DNA from: PALSA-607 sp036501485
GTDB taxonomy: Bacteria > Actinomycetota > Actinomycetes > Acidothermales > Acidothermaceae
Length of the DNA stretch: 44,314 bases
NCBI GenBank assembly: GCA_036501485.1
Contig: DASYAG010000090.1
Coordinates: 1 to 44,314, forward strand
Direction: 5' to 3'
Shown: in pieces, positions 32,069 to 40,162 of the stretch
Numbering within the stretch: the stretch's first letter is position 1
Layout of the letters: every line of letters starts with the position of its first letter
Translations under genes and position numbers: made by a program
Notes under the pieces: generated by a model
Told to the model about the DNA's origin: nothing
Databases searched by the model: none
The model's input: the letters and a program-made list of their open reading frames with translations, nothing else

Positions 32069-33748
32069 TCAGAAGTTCGCACCGGTGACAGCGCCGCGAT
32101 CTGCACCCGACACCGCGGCCGCGTACTTAGCAAGGACGCCGCGTGTGTAACGCGGTGATGGCCGCTTCCAGCCCGCTCGCCGTCGCGCCAGTTCGGCATC
32201 GTCGACGTCGATGTCGAGCAACCGCGCGTCGACGTCGATGATGACGATGTCGCCATTCTGGACGACGCCAAGTGGCCCGCCGACAGCCGCTTCAGGTGCA
32301 ACGTGGCCGATGCAAAATCCCTGAGTGGCGCCAGAGAACCGACCGTCGGTGACCAGTGCGACCTCACTACCGAGACCTGACCCCGCGATCGCGGCCGTTG
32401 CTGCGAGCATCTCGCGCATGCCTGGGCCCCCGGCCGGTCCTTCGTAGCGCAGCACAACAACCTCACCCGCGCACAACCGGCCACCGAGCACGTACTCGAG
32501 CACATCCTGCTCGCTGTCGAACACCCGAGCGGGTCCGCGAAACGAGGTGAGTTCGGTGCCCGCAACCTTGACGACCGCCCCGTCTGGCGCGAGCCGACCG
32601 CGCAGCACCACGGTGCCGCCGCTGGCGTGTAGAGGGTGATCAATAGGTGCGATCGTTGCTGCAGTTTCCGGATTCGCCACGAACCCGCGCTTGAACGCTT
32701 CGAGGTTGTCCCCGATGGTGGCACCAGTCACCGTCAACTCGTCGAGATGCAGCAAGTCGGCATCGGCAAGTGTCAGCATCACGGCGGGCACGCCGCCAGC
32801 TGCGTCGATGTCCGTCATGAAGTGCTCACCATGAGGGCGGGTGTCGACGATGTGCGGGGTGCGTCGTCCGATCGCATCGATGTCGTCGAGGTCGAACTCC
32901 AGCTCGGCTTCCCACGCGATCGCGAGTATGTGGAGCACCGCGTTCGTCGAGCCCCCCAACGCCATCGTGACGGTCATTGCGTTCTCGAGAGCATTGCGCG
33001 TGACGATGTCACGAGGCCGAATTCCGGCCGCGACGAGTGCGACCGCCGCCTCACCACTGCGGCGAGCGAACTCGGCTCGGCGTGGATCGATCGCGGGTAC
33101 CGTCGCCGACCCTGGCAGTGCCAGGCCTATCGCTTCACCGAAACACGACATGGTGTTCGCCGTATAGAGACCCGCACACGAGCCGATGGTCGGAAATGCC
33201 TGTCGCTCGAGCGCATCGAGATCAGCTGCGGTCCGTCGTCCGGCCGCTACTGCACCGACGGCTTCGAAGACGTCCTTGATGTCGACCCGCACCCCGTCGA
33301 TGCAACCCGGCATCGCGCTGCCGCCGTAACAGAAGACCGTCGGGATGTTCGTCCGAACCGCAGCCATCATCATCGCCGGCAGCGACTTGTCACACCCGGC
33401 GAGCGTCACCATGCCGTCGAACCGTTCTGCGTGCACCATCGTCTCGACCGAGTCGGCGATGACCTCGCGGCTCACCAGGGATGCGCGCATGCCCTCGTGG
33501 CCCATGGCGACCACATCGGACACCGCGATCGTGCAGAACTCGATCGGCACTCCGCCGGCGGATCGCACCCCCGCCTTGGCGTCAGTCGCGAGCGATCGCA
33601 GCGGCATGTTGCACGGGGTTACTTCGTTCCAGGAATTCGCGACTGCAATCTGTGGCCGGCTGAAATCCGCGTCAACGAACCCGGTCGCCCGTAACATCGC
33701 GCGCGCAGCGGCGGCACCGTTACCTTTCGTGACGTCGTCGCTGCGCAC
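32069..33748 (-). CDS. IlvD/Edd family dehydratase, dihydroxyacid or sugar-acid dehydratase (559 aa)
   Basis: The GTG-initiated protein is 559 residues. The Fe-S cluster cysteines are in VTPCNMPL, TLAGCDKSLP and GSCAGLYTANTMSC. Further motifs are MALGGSTNAVLHI and VTDGRFSGATQGFCIGHV. The family covers dihydroxyacid dehydratase, phosphogluconate dehydratase and pentonate/hexonate dehydratases. Placement with an FAH hydrolase, a DapA aldolase and an SDR favours a sugar-acid substrate over branched-chain amino acid synthesis; this is inference. Three bases separate it from the FAH gene. Confidence 0.92.
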   Translation of the reverse strand: MRSDDVTKGNGAAAARAMLRATGFVDADFSRPQIAVANSWNEVTPCNMPLRSLATDAKAGVRSAGGVPIEFCTIAVSDVVAMGHEGMRASLVSREVIADSVETMVHAERFDGMVTLAGCDKSLPAMMMAAVRTNIPTVFCYGGSAMPGCIDGVRVDIKDVFEAVGAVAAGRRTAADLDALERQAFPTIGSCAGLYTANTMSCFGEAIGLALPGSATVPAIDPRRAEFARRSGEAAVALVAAGIRPRDIVTRNALENAMTVTMALGGSTNAVLHILAIAWEAELEFDLDDIDAIGRRTPHIVDTRPHGEHFMTDIDAAGGVPAVMLTLADADLLHLDELTVTGATIGDNLEAFKRGFVANPETAATIAPIDHPLHASGGTVVLRGRLAPDGAVVKVAGTELTSFRGPARVFDSEQDVLEYVLGGRLCAGEVVVLRYEGPAGGPGMREMLAATAAIAGSGLGSEVALVTDGRFSGATQGFCIGHVAPEAAVGGPLGVVQNGDIVIIDVDARLLDIDVDDAELARRRAGWKRPSPRYTRGVLAKYAAAVSGADRGAVTGANF

Positions 33749-33751
33749 GGG

Positions 33752-34408
33752 TCAAGCGCCGGTCACGGGGTTGGTGAGGGTTCCGATGCCATCGATCTCG
33801 ATGCCGACGTGGTCTCCGGGGTGCAAAAAGATTGGCGTCGGGCGGAACGCACCAACACCACTCGGCGTCCCGGTAGTAATGAGATCTCCGGGCTCCAGCG
33901 TGATGCCGGCGCTGATGTAGGAGATCAGGTACGCGACGGAGAAGATCATCGCGCTCGTGTTGCTGTCTTGCATGAGCTCACCGTTCACCCGCGCGCGAAT
34001 GCCGAGCACTTGCGGATCGGGGATCTCACTGGCCGGGACAAGTCTCGGCCCGACCGGGCCGAACGTGTCGAACGACTTCGCGCGAGTCCACTGGCCGTCG
34101 TCGCGCTGGGCTTTGCGGGCGCTGACGTCGTTCATGCAGGTGTAGCCCCGAACGAAGTCGAGGGCGTCATCGATGCTGACGTTGCGCGCCGTCCGATCTA
34201 TGACGACGGCGAGTTCGGCTTCCCAATCGACTTCGTCGATCCCAGCCGGAATCACGATTGGTTCGTCAGGTCCGATCAGGCAGGTGCCCCACTTCGCGAA
34301 CAGGATCGGCGAAGTCGGTGCAGCAACTGTCGCCTCCCCCGCATGGTCGCGGTAGTTGAGACCGACGGCGATGATCTTGCCGGGGCGATCGATCGGGATG
34401 CTTCCCAC
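33752..34408 (-). CDS. fumarylacetoacetate hydrolase (FAH) family protein (218 aa)
   Basis: From the GTG at 34408, with GGAG upstream, the protein is 218 residues, a short form holding only the catalytic domain. Motifs are AVGLNYRDHAGE, the metal-binding DWEAELAVVIDR, GYTCMNDVSARKAQ and LITTGTPSGVG. Members hydrolyse C-C bonds of 2,4-diketo acids, including 2,4-diketo-3-deoxy-fuconate-type intermediates, or act as oxaloacetate decarboxylase. With the neighbouring dehydratase and SDR it fits a diketo-hydrolase route yielding pyruvate and a hydroxyacid. Confidence 0.92.
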   Translation of the reverse strand: MGSIPIDRPGKIIAVGLNYRDHAGEATVAAPTSPILFAKWGTCLIGPDEPIVIPAGIDEVDWEAELAVVIDRTARNVSIDDALDFVRGYTCMNDVSARKAQRDDGQWTRAKSFDTFGPVGPRLVPASEIPDPQVLGIRARVNGELMQDSNTSAMIFSVAYLISYISAGITLEPGDLITTGTPSGVGAFRPTPIFLHPGDHVGIEIDGIGTLTNPVTGA

Positions 34409-34473
34409 GAGGCCACTCCTGCAGGCGTTGAGGTCACTAAGACGGCACAGCTAAGTCGCCAGGTGACTAGATG

Positions 34474-35358
34474 TCAAGACTCTTCTGCCATCCCGAGATT
34501 CGCAGCTTCCTCGAGCGCCGCCAGCACCTCCGGCGTCAGATAGTTGCGCCGGCTCTTCAGCGGCAGTCGCACGCTCCCCAGGTCGGTGCCGTGCAGCGAT
34601 CCCGCGATCGCCTTGAACGCGGCGATCCACTCCATGTCGGGCGCGGCGTCGATAACTGCGCGCTGCAGTCGGACAACGACATCGAGCGCACGTTGGGCGT
34701 CGTCGATACGACCGTCGCGGGCTGCGCGGCAGACTTCTGCTATCAGCGCTGGGGCGACATTGCCGACACCACAGATCCCGCCCGACGCCCCGTGTTGCAT
34801 CGAAGCAAGCAGGAGCGGCTCGGCACCCACCATCACGGGCTTGCCGCCAGCCAAGACGGCGTCGGTATAGGTGATGTCGCCGCCGCTGTCCTTCGCGCCC
34901 CACATCGGGAGGTCGACGACGATCGATGCCGCTACCGCCGGCGCAAGCCCTGGAATGTGGTAGGCAATCAGCGGGTGCTCGCAGACCTCAAGAATGAGTT
35001 CAAACAGCTCCCGCAGACCGTCGGACTGGCTCTCCCGAAGGTACGACGGCGGAAGGACGAGGGTCGCCGCGAGTGGCAGTTCGTTGAATGCACGGACCGC
35101 GTCGGCGATGTCAGGCAGCGCGTTTTCCATCACCGAAGCGATGACCGCAACATCCGGAAACGCTGCGACCACTGCCTTCGCCGTCGTGACCTTCTCGGCA
35201 ACGCTGAGCGACGAGCCTTCGCCGGTCGTCCCGAAGAGCATCAGACCGGATGCACCGCTGCTCAGCAGCCAGTCGCAGTGGGCGATCAGCGCATCGACGT
35301 CGATCGAGCCATCGTCACCGAACGGCGTCACGCTCGGCACGAACAAATCCTGAATCAC
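34474..35358 (-). CDS. DapA family (dihydrodipicolinate synthase / N-acetylneuraminate lyase) aldolase (294 aa)
   Basis: The GTG-initiated protein is 294 residues, the canonical length. The pyruvate-binding loop is FGTTGEGSSLS, the catalytic Tyr is in IAYHIPG and the Schiff-base Lys is in MWGAKDSGGD. Class I aldolases of this family cleave 2-keto-3-deoxy sugar acids, sialic acid or related compounds to pyruvate, or make dihydrodipicolinate. The catabolic context and lack of lysine genes point to a ketodeoxy-acid aldolase or dehydratase. Confidence 0.92.
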   Translation of the reverse strand: MIQDLFVPSVTPFGDDGSIDVDALIAHCDWLLSSGASGLMLFGTTGEGSSLSVAEKVTTAKAVVAAFPDVAVIASVMENALPDIADAVRAFNELPLAATLVLPPSYLRESQSDGLRELFELILEVCEHPLIAYHIPGLAPAVAASIVVDLPMWGAKDSGGDITYTDAVLAGGKPVMVGAEPLLLASMQHGASGGICGVGNVAPALIAEVCRAARDGRIDDAQRALDVVVRLQRAVIDAAPDMEWIAAFKAIAGSLHGTDLGSVRLPLKSRRNYLTPEVLAALEEAANLGMAEES

Positions 35359-35401
35359 AGTGCTCCAACCTTGTCGAGTAAACGGGCATCAACGTAAGCG
35401 A

Positions 35402-35441
35402 ACGATCACATGCGCGACGATCACGGTGGCGCAACGATCAC
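35402..35441. repeat. three ACGATCAC repeats across the DeoR-family stop codon
   Basis: ACGATCAC occurs at 35402-35409, 35417-35424 and 35434-35441, with spacings of 15 and 17 bases and partly conserved flanks (GCGC). The DeoR-family stop codon is within the middle copy. The array is short and degenerate. Confidence 0.6.
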
Positions 35442-36296
35442 TTCGACGCCGTGCAGGTCGCATTGCGCGCGAAGCCATGGGTCGGCCTGATCGGTCACCA
35501 CTGTCTGCACCCGATCCAGATCGCACACCTTGCGGAAGTCGTCAGCGCCGATCTTGCTGGAATCCATCGGCACGATCACCCGACGAGCGCGGTCCATGAT
35601 CGCTTCCTTCAACTGCGCATCACCAAGATCTGAGACGCTGAAGCCGTTGTCGGACAGCCCGGTGACACCGATGAACGCGGTGTTGACCGTGAACTGCTGC
35701 AGGTTCTCCAGCGCCAGCGGACCAACCATGCAGCCACCGAGTGCCCTGAACTGGCCGCCGAGAACGGTGTGCCGAACTGTAGGCACGTCGCTGAGTAACG
35801 CCGCGATCTTGATGGCGTTCGTCAACACGGTCACGTGCGCCGGTCGGGGCACGCTGCCAGGCGGCCCCTCCGTCAGCGCTCGCCGCAGGGCCTCCGCAAT
35901 CATTTCGATACTGGTGCCACTGTCCAAGAAAACGGAGTCGCGGTCGTCGATCAACGCCAGGCAGGCATCGGCAATCGCCCGCTTGCCAGGCACGTTGAGC
36001 TGCGCACGAGCAGCCAACTCGGGCTCGTATGCCGGCCGCAATGCGAGAACGCCGCCATGCGTGCGTCGCACCAGGCGTTGACGATCGAGATCCGCGACGT
36101 CGCGCCGCACCGTCGGTTCGGCGACACCAAGCAACTCTGCGAGTTCAGATGTTCGAATCCGGCCGCGCGACGCGACAATCTCCAGGATCTTTGCGCGTCG
36201 CTCTTCGCTGAATGCGTTGTGTAATGGCAATTCGGCGGGCAGTTCCGACGGCAACTCGGCGGTCGTCGCGCGATAACCATCGCCAGTGTCAGCCAC
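35421..36296 (-). CDS. DeoR/GlpR family transcriptional regulator (291 aa)
   Basis: From the GTG at 36296 the protein is 291 residues; a TTG about 23 codons later is an alternative, and the much longer reading upstream is antisense-free but lies inside the hydrolase gene. The DeoR helix-turn-helix reads RRAKILEIVASRGRIRTSEL, followed by EPTVRRDVADLDRQRLVRR, then THGGVL. The C-terminal sugar-phosphate-sensing domain has FLDSGTSIEMIAEAL, VLTNAIKIA, FIGVTGLSDNGFSV and VPMDSSKIG. It likely responds to a phosphorylated sugar of the ROK-kinase gene set. It overlaps the hydrolase gene by 8 bases. Confidence 0.92.
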   Translation of the reverse strand: MADTGDGYRATTAELPSELPAELPLHNAFSEERRAKILEIVASRGRIRTSELAELLGVAEPTVRRDVADLDRQRLVRRTHGGVLALRPAYEPELAARAQLNVPGKRAIADACLALIDDRDSVFLDSGTSIEMIAEALRRALTEGPPGSVPRPAHVTVLTNAIKIAALLSDVPTVRHTVLGGQFRALGGCMVGPLALENLQQFTVNTAFIGVTGLSDNGFSVSDLGDAQLKEAIMDRARRVIVPMDSSKIGADDFRKVCDLDRVQTVVTDQADPWLRAQCDLHGVEVIVAPP

Positions 36297-37152
36297 GCTG
36301 CAGCCCTCCCGCCGGTACGAGCGACGCGACAAACCGATCCACCGACGCAGTGACGTCGCGGTGATAAGCGGCCGGATCAACGTCACGCGACGCGGTCTGC
36401 AACCACCCCGAGCCCGGGATGTGAGCCGCCCACGCTTCGGCGACTTCGACCGGGTGCAGCGGATCAGCCGGGGCCGCGACAACGGTAGCGGGGACGTCGA
36501 GTGCGCCGAGGTCTGCGAGCCGCTTGAATGGATTCGAGAGCGGCATCTGCACAAGCCGGACAGCGCGCTGTGCGGCCTTCGGATCGCGGAACTGCTCAAG
36601 CAAGCTGACTGCTGCGGCGGCCGATGCGCCAAGGACGTGCTTGTAGTCGGGCGAATCGGCAAACACCCGCGCACCAACCACGCTGCCCATACGCTGCAGG
36701 AGATCACCCGCGTGGCTCAAAGCCGAGAGGTGAACCGGACTCGGCTCGTCGGTCCACGCCGGTCGGATAAGTAGCAGCGCGCTGATGCGTTCCGGATACC
36801 GAAGTGCGAGATTGACCGCGACACCCGCGCCCATGGAAACGCCGACGACAGCAGTGCGCGGATAGTGCAGCCGATCGAGCAGTGCGACCACGTCGTCGGC
36901 AAGGCCGTTGAAGTGAAATGCATCTGGTCCACCGACGAGCATGGTCTCGCCGTGGGCTCGCAAGTCAGGCGCCAGTAGCGACCCGACTTGGGGACTCGTC
37001 GAATAGCGCGCGAGCTGGTCGCGGGTGCCCCCAAGACCGTGCAGCAACAGCAGCGGTGGCCCGCTCTCGGAGCTGACCAGCCGGTAGTGCGCGGCCTGCG
37101 CATACGCAAAGTGCGCATCACCCGCGTGGTCTCCGCGCATACCGTCGGTCAT
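36289..37152 (-). CDS. alpha/beta hydrolase (287 aa)
   Basis: The protein is 287 residues. The oxyanion-hole region is LLLLHGLGGTRDQ, the nucleophile Ser is in VVGVSMGAGVAVNLALRYPE and the acid is probably Asp in APADPLHPVE. The His candidate in the triad lies near AYHRDV at the C-terminus. It could be an esterase or lactonase. It is coupled by 4-bp overlap to the TIM-barrel gene upstream and by 8 bp to the DeoR gene downstream, so its function is tied to this sugar operon. Confidence 0.87.
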   Translation of the reverse strand: MTDGMRGDHAGDAHFAYAQAAHYRLVSSESGPPLLLLHGLGGTRDQLARYSTSPQVGSLLAPDLRAHGETMLVGGPDAFHFNGLADDVVALLDRLHYPRTAVVGVSMGAGVAVNLALRYPERISALLLIRPAWTDEPSPVHLSALSHAGDLLQRMGSVVGARVFADSPDYKHVLGASAAAAVSLLEQFRDPKAAQRAVRLVQMPLSNPFKRLADLGALDVPATVVAAPADPLHPVEVAEAWAAHIPGSGWLQTASRDVDPAAYHRDVTASVDRFVASLVPAGGLQRG

Positions 37153-38075
37153 GCCGCGTCACTTCGAACCGGGTGTCGAGCGAACTGATCGATCAGCATG
37201 TCGCGCACCCGGCGAGCATCGTGCTCGGCCACATCTTGGACGACGACCGGTACCGGCCTCGGCAACTGGCTACGTAGTTCGAAAATCAGGTCGTAGTCGA
37301 GCAAGCCAGCACCTGCGGCCACGAAGTGCCCACTGCCTTCGGCGGAGCCCGACGCGACGTCCTTGGCGTGCACACACTCGATGCTCATGCCGAGCGTTTC
37401 GAACGCTTCGGTGAGAACGAACCGCTGCGATGCGGCCCTCGTCGCATCGACGAGGTTGGCTGGGTCGATCAAGTTGGCAGGGTCGAGCACGATCGCGACG
37501 TGCTCGGCGTCCGGCCCTAGATCGCGCAACAGACTGGCTGCGGTGCGTGCATCACAGATCACGTTCGCGGGTTCGGGCTCGATGCCGAGCCGGACTCCGG
37601 CGTCCGTCGCCGCCTCGAGCAACCGATCGATCGTCGCTCGCAGATCGCGCAGCGCCGAGCGCTCGCCGTTTGCTGGGTGCGATCGCCACATGTTGCCGGC
37701 GTCCCGCGTACCCGTGCACAACGTCGCGAACTGCGCACCAAGTTCTGGCACCCGAGCGATCAGCTGACAGGCGGCTTCGGTGAGACGGCGCCGCACCCCG
37801 GCGTCCGGATGAATCGTGTTGTAGGTAACCGACACACCCCAGATTGCGATCCCCTGCTCGGAAAATAAGTCACGGACCGCCCCGAAATCGGTGCTGGCGA
37901 GCAGGTCTCGGTCAGGGATTGTCGGCAGGCCAAAGCTGTTCAAGTTCAGCTGCACGAGATCAAAGCCGGCGTCGGCAACGGCGCGTGCCACCGCAGCCGG
38001 ACTGTCGCGCATGAACGTGCGGGCGAAGATGCCGAGCTGCCCCGCCGGACGGCTGAACTGCACGGACTCAGTCAT
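37149..38075 (-). CDS. sugar phosphate isomerase/epimerase, xylose-isomerase-like TIM barrel (308 aa)
   Basis: The protein is 308 residues of the AP-endonuclease-2 fold. Candidate metal ligands are Glu in LGIEPEP, Asp in VLDPANL and His in CVHAKDV. It has the FDLVQLNLNSFG opening strand typical of sugar isomerases and epimerases. A six-residue internal duplication (DPANLI/DPANLV) follows the metal Asp. It overlaps neighbours by 4 bp on both sides. With the Gfo/Idh/MocA enzyme it forms the pair often seen in inositol, hexuronate and keto-sugar catabolism. Confidence 0.88.
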   Translation of the reverse strand: MTESVQFSRPAGQLGIFARTFMRDSPAAVARAVADAGFDLVQLNLNSFGLPTIPDRDLLASTDFGAVRDLFSEQGIAIWGVSVTYNTIHPDAGVRRRLTEAACQLIARVPELGAQFATLCTGTRDAGNMWRSHPANGERSALRDLRATIDRLLEAATDAGVRLGIEPEPANVICDARTAASLLRDLGPDAEHVAIVLDPANLIDPANLVDATRAASQRFVLTEAFETLGMSIECVHAKDVASGSAEGSGHFVAAGAGLLDYDLIFELRSQLPRPVPVVVQDVAEHDARRVRDMLIDQFARHPVRSDAA

Positions 38076-39136
38076 AGCGCTACTCGCATACCGTCGTTCG
38101 CGACGCTGCGCGCGGTCGCCTCGATCAGCTGCAAGGCAGCTACCCCGTCGGCGCCGGAGGGGTCGGTGTCGCCATCGTCGGCAATCGCGGCCGCAAAGGC
38201 AGCGAGCTGACGTTGGTAGGGATCAATTGCGCCGTAGTCGGTGCCGTGCCATTGCAGGCTTCGTTCGTTGAAGATCCGCACGCTGCTGGCTCGGCGGTAA
38301 AAGGGGAAGTACGAACGAATCCGGAGGTGTCCTTGAGCGCCGAATATCTCGACGCCCTCGGAGTATTCGGAGTGCACGTTTGCGGTAATCGCGAACGCAG
38401 CTGCTGCGGTGGACGCGGTCGCAATCGACCCTTGCCAGTGCAGGTCAGCCCCGTTTCGGACGAGTTCAGCGCGAATTGCTGTCGCTTCTCCGAGCAAGTA
38501 ACGAACAGAGTCAAAGACGTGCGCGCCGTGGGTGCGCAGGAGATAGGTCTCGCGGTCGACCTTGTGTTCGGCCTCGGTCGACCGAACGGCTTCATCGACG
38601 ACGACAGGCGGGAACAGCGCTGCCTCCGTACTACCGCGCAAAACCGAGGGCAGCCGGTACCAGAACGACGCCGACAGGATCGGTCCGATACTCGCGACGG
38701 CCTGCTGGGCGTCGCGCAATGCGGGGTCGTGACGCCGCATCGCGCCTACTTGCAGCTTGCGGCCCCGCTCGGCGGCCAGCTTCGTGAGCTCGATCGCTTG
38801 CGTACTGTCGAGCGCCGCCGGCTTCTCGATCAGTACGTGCAGGCCCGCCTCGAGCGCCTGTGTGCCGAGGCTCAAATGAAAGCGATCGGGGACGGCGATC
38901 AGCACCGCATCGAGGTCTTCGCGCAGCAGCTCTGCGGTGTCGGTGTAGCCCGGCACCCCGTAACGCGCGCCGACCTGCGCCGCCAACACCGAGCTCGGAT
39001 CGCTGACCGCGACGAGCTGCACGGTTGGTTCCTTGCTGATCGCCGGCAGGTGCGCGACCTGCGCGATGCGTCCGCACCCGATCAGGCCAAGGCGAAGCAC
39101 CGAATCACCGCGAAGCATCGGCTCGCTGTTAGCCAT
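38072..39136 (-). CDS. Gfo/Idh/MocA family NAD(P)-dependent oxidoreductase (354 aa)
   Basis: The protein is 354 residues. The Rossmann motif is LGLIGCGRIAQVAHLPAI and the catalytic EKP motif is in VLIEKPAALDSTQA. The C-terminal substrate-binding domain includes HGAHVFDSVRYLLGE. Such enzymes oxidise or reduce sugar hydroxyls (inositol, glucose, 1,5-anhydro sugars, keto-sugars). It overlaps the ROK kinase by 8 bases and the TIM-barrel isomerase by 4. Confidence 0.92.
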   Translation of the reverse strand: MANSEPMLRGDSVLRLGLIGCGRIAQVAHLPAISKEPTVQLVAVSDPSSVLAAQVGARYGVPGYTDTAELLREDLDAVLIAVPDRFHLSLGTQALEAGLHVLIEKPAALDSTQAIELTKLAAERGRKLQVGAMRRHDPALRDAQQAVASIGPILSASFWYRLPSVLRGSTEAALFPPVVVDEAVRSTEAEHKVDRETYLLRTHGAHVFDSVRYLLGEATAIRAELVRNGADLHWQGSIATASTAAAAFAITANVHSEYSEGVEIFGAQGHLRIRSYFPFYRRASSVRIFNERSLQWHGTDYGAIDPYQRQLAAFAAAIADDGDTDPSGADGVAALQLIEATARSVANDGMRVAL

Positions 39137-40046
39137 GGGCGGCCTGCGATTCCAGCGCTACTCGCGCCATCGCTGCCGCCCCGAGAGCGGCGGCCGTGCG
39201 TCCACACGACCCGAGTCGGATCGGCACCGGATCGCTGACCGCCGCCAATGGCCAGCACTGGCGCAGTTCGGTGGCTGCCGGCTCGATGATGAGGTCGCCG
39301 GCCGATTCGGCCAGGCTGCCCGACAGCACGACGAGATCTGGGTCGACGACAGCCGCAATCCGGCCGATCGCGCGCCCGACGGCCCGACCCGCGGCCGCGA
39401 GGATGTCGATGGCGTCGCCATCGTTGGAGCGGGCAGCGGCCACCACCTCGGCCGCAGTGTTCCCGCTCCCGAGGCTGTCCTGCGCCGCCTCGGCAACAGC
39501 GCGGCCGCTGGCATAGAGCTCAAGGCATCCGACGCCGCCGCAGGTGCATCGCGGGCCGTCGGCCTCAACCTGGAGATGACCGAGCTCGCCGCCCAGACCG
39601 CCCGCGCCAACCAGCACCTGCCCGTTGATGACGACCCCGCCGCCAACGCCGGTGCCAAGTGCGATGGCCACCAGCGTGCGAGCACCCTGCCCCGCACCAC
39701 GGGCGTACTCGGCGTAGGCGGTCGCGTCGCCGTCGTTCTGCAGGAACACCGGGACGCCGAGCCGTTCTGTCAGCAATTGTCCCAACGGCGCGTCGGTGAC
39801 CCCGAGATTCGCGGCCACCAAAACCCTCAGGCGATCGGCGCTAAGCCACGCCGCGATCGAGACGCCGACGCAATCGATCGAAGCGGACGACGAGGCGCTG
39901 AGCTCGGCGACGGTGCCGGCGATGAGATCAACAACGTCAACCGGGCCGTCGTGGCGACGCCACACGGAACCGCCGATTTCGCCCGATTCATTGAGCAACA
40001 CAGCGGCGATCTTGGAACCGCCGATGTCTACCCCTACCGTCGCCAC
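39129..40046 (-). CDS. ROK family sugar kinase (305 aa)
   Basis: The protein is 305 residues. The ATP phosphate motif is VGVDIGGSKIAAVLL. The catalytic Asp is in QNDGDATAYAE, and ALGTGVGGGVVING is the second ATP motif. The zinc cluster is GHLQV followed by CTCGGVGCLE. There is no N-terminal DNA-binding domain, so it is a kinase (glucokinase, mannokinase or N-acetylmannosamine/allose kinase type) and not a NagC-like repressor. It is the first gene of the long minus-strand operon, divergent from the epimerase operon. Confidence 0.92.
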   Translation of the reverse strand: MATVGVDIGGSKIAAVLLNESGEIGGSVWRRHDGPVDVVDLIAGTVAELSASSSASIDCVGVSIAAWLSADRLRVLVAANLGVTDAPLGQLLTERLGVPVFLQNDGDATAYAEYARGAGQGARTLVAIALGTGVGGGVVINGQVLVGAGGLGGELGHLQVEADGPRCTCGGVGCLELYASGRAVAEAAQDSLGSGNTAAEVVAAARSNDGDAIDILAAAGRAVGRAIGRIAAVVDPDLVVLSGSLAESAGDLIIEPAATELRQCWPLAAVSDPVPIRLGSCGRTAAALGAAAMARVALESQAAHG

Positions 40047-40067
40047 GGCGGACAGGCTACTTTCGTT

Positions 40068-40097
40068 TCGGCTCGTTTGTATAGCTAGCCGAGCCGA
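40068..40097. promoter_or_regulatory. inverted repeat between the two divergent sugar operons
   Basis: Perfect 8-bp arms TCGGCTCG (40068-40075) and CGAGCCGA (40090-40097) flank a 14-base centre that contains TTGTATAG and the palindrome GCTAGC. It lies 22 bases upstream of the ROK start and 66 bases upstream of the epimerase start. I read it as an operator controlling both operons, perhaps for the DeoR regulator. Confidence 0.55.
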
Positions 40098-40162
40098 CTC
40101 GAATCAAATCGTGTGCGTCCGAGCAAGGCTGTCTGAGCGGGACCTCGTCGAAAGGTGGCGGC

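Noticed and set aside
34433..34467. Inverted repeat GTCAC/GTGAC between the DapA-family and FAH-family genes
   Set aside because: The arms are only five bases and 25 bases apart; chance is likely.
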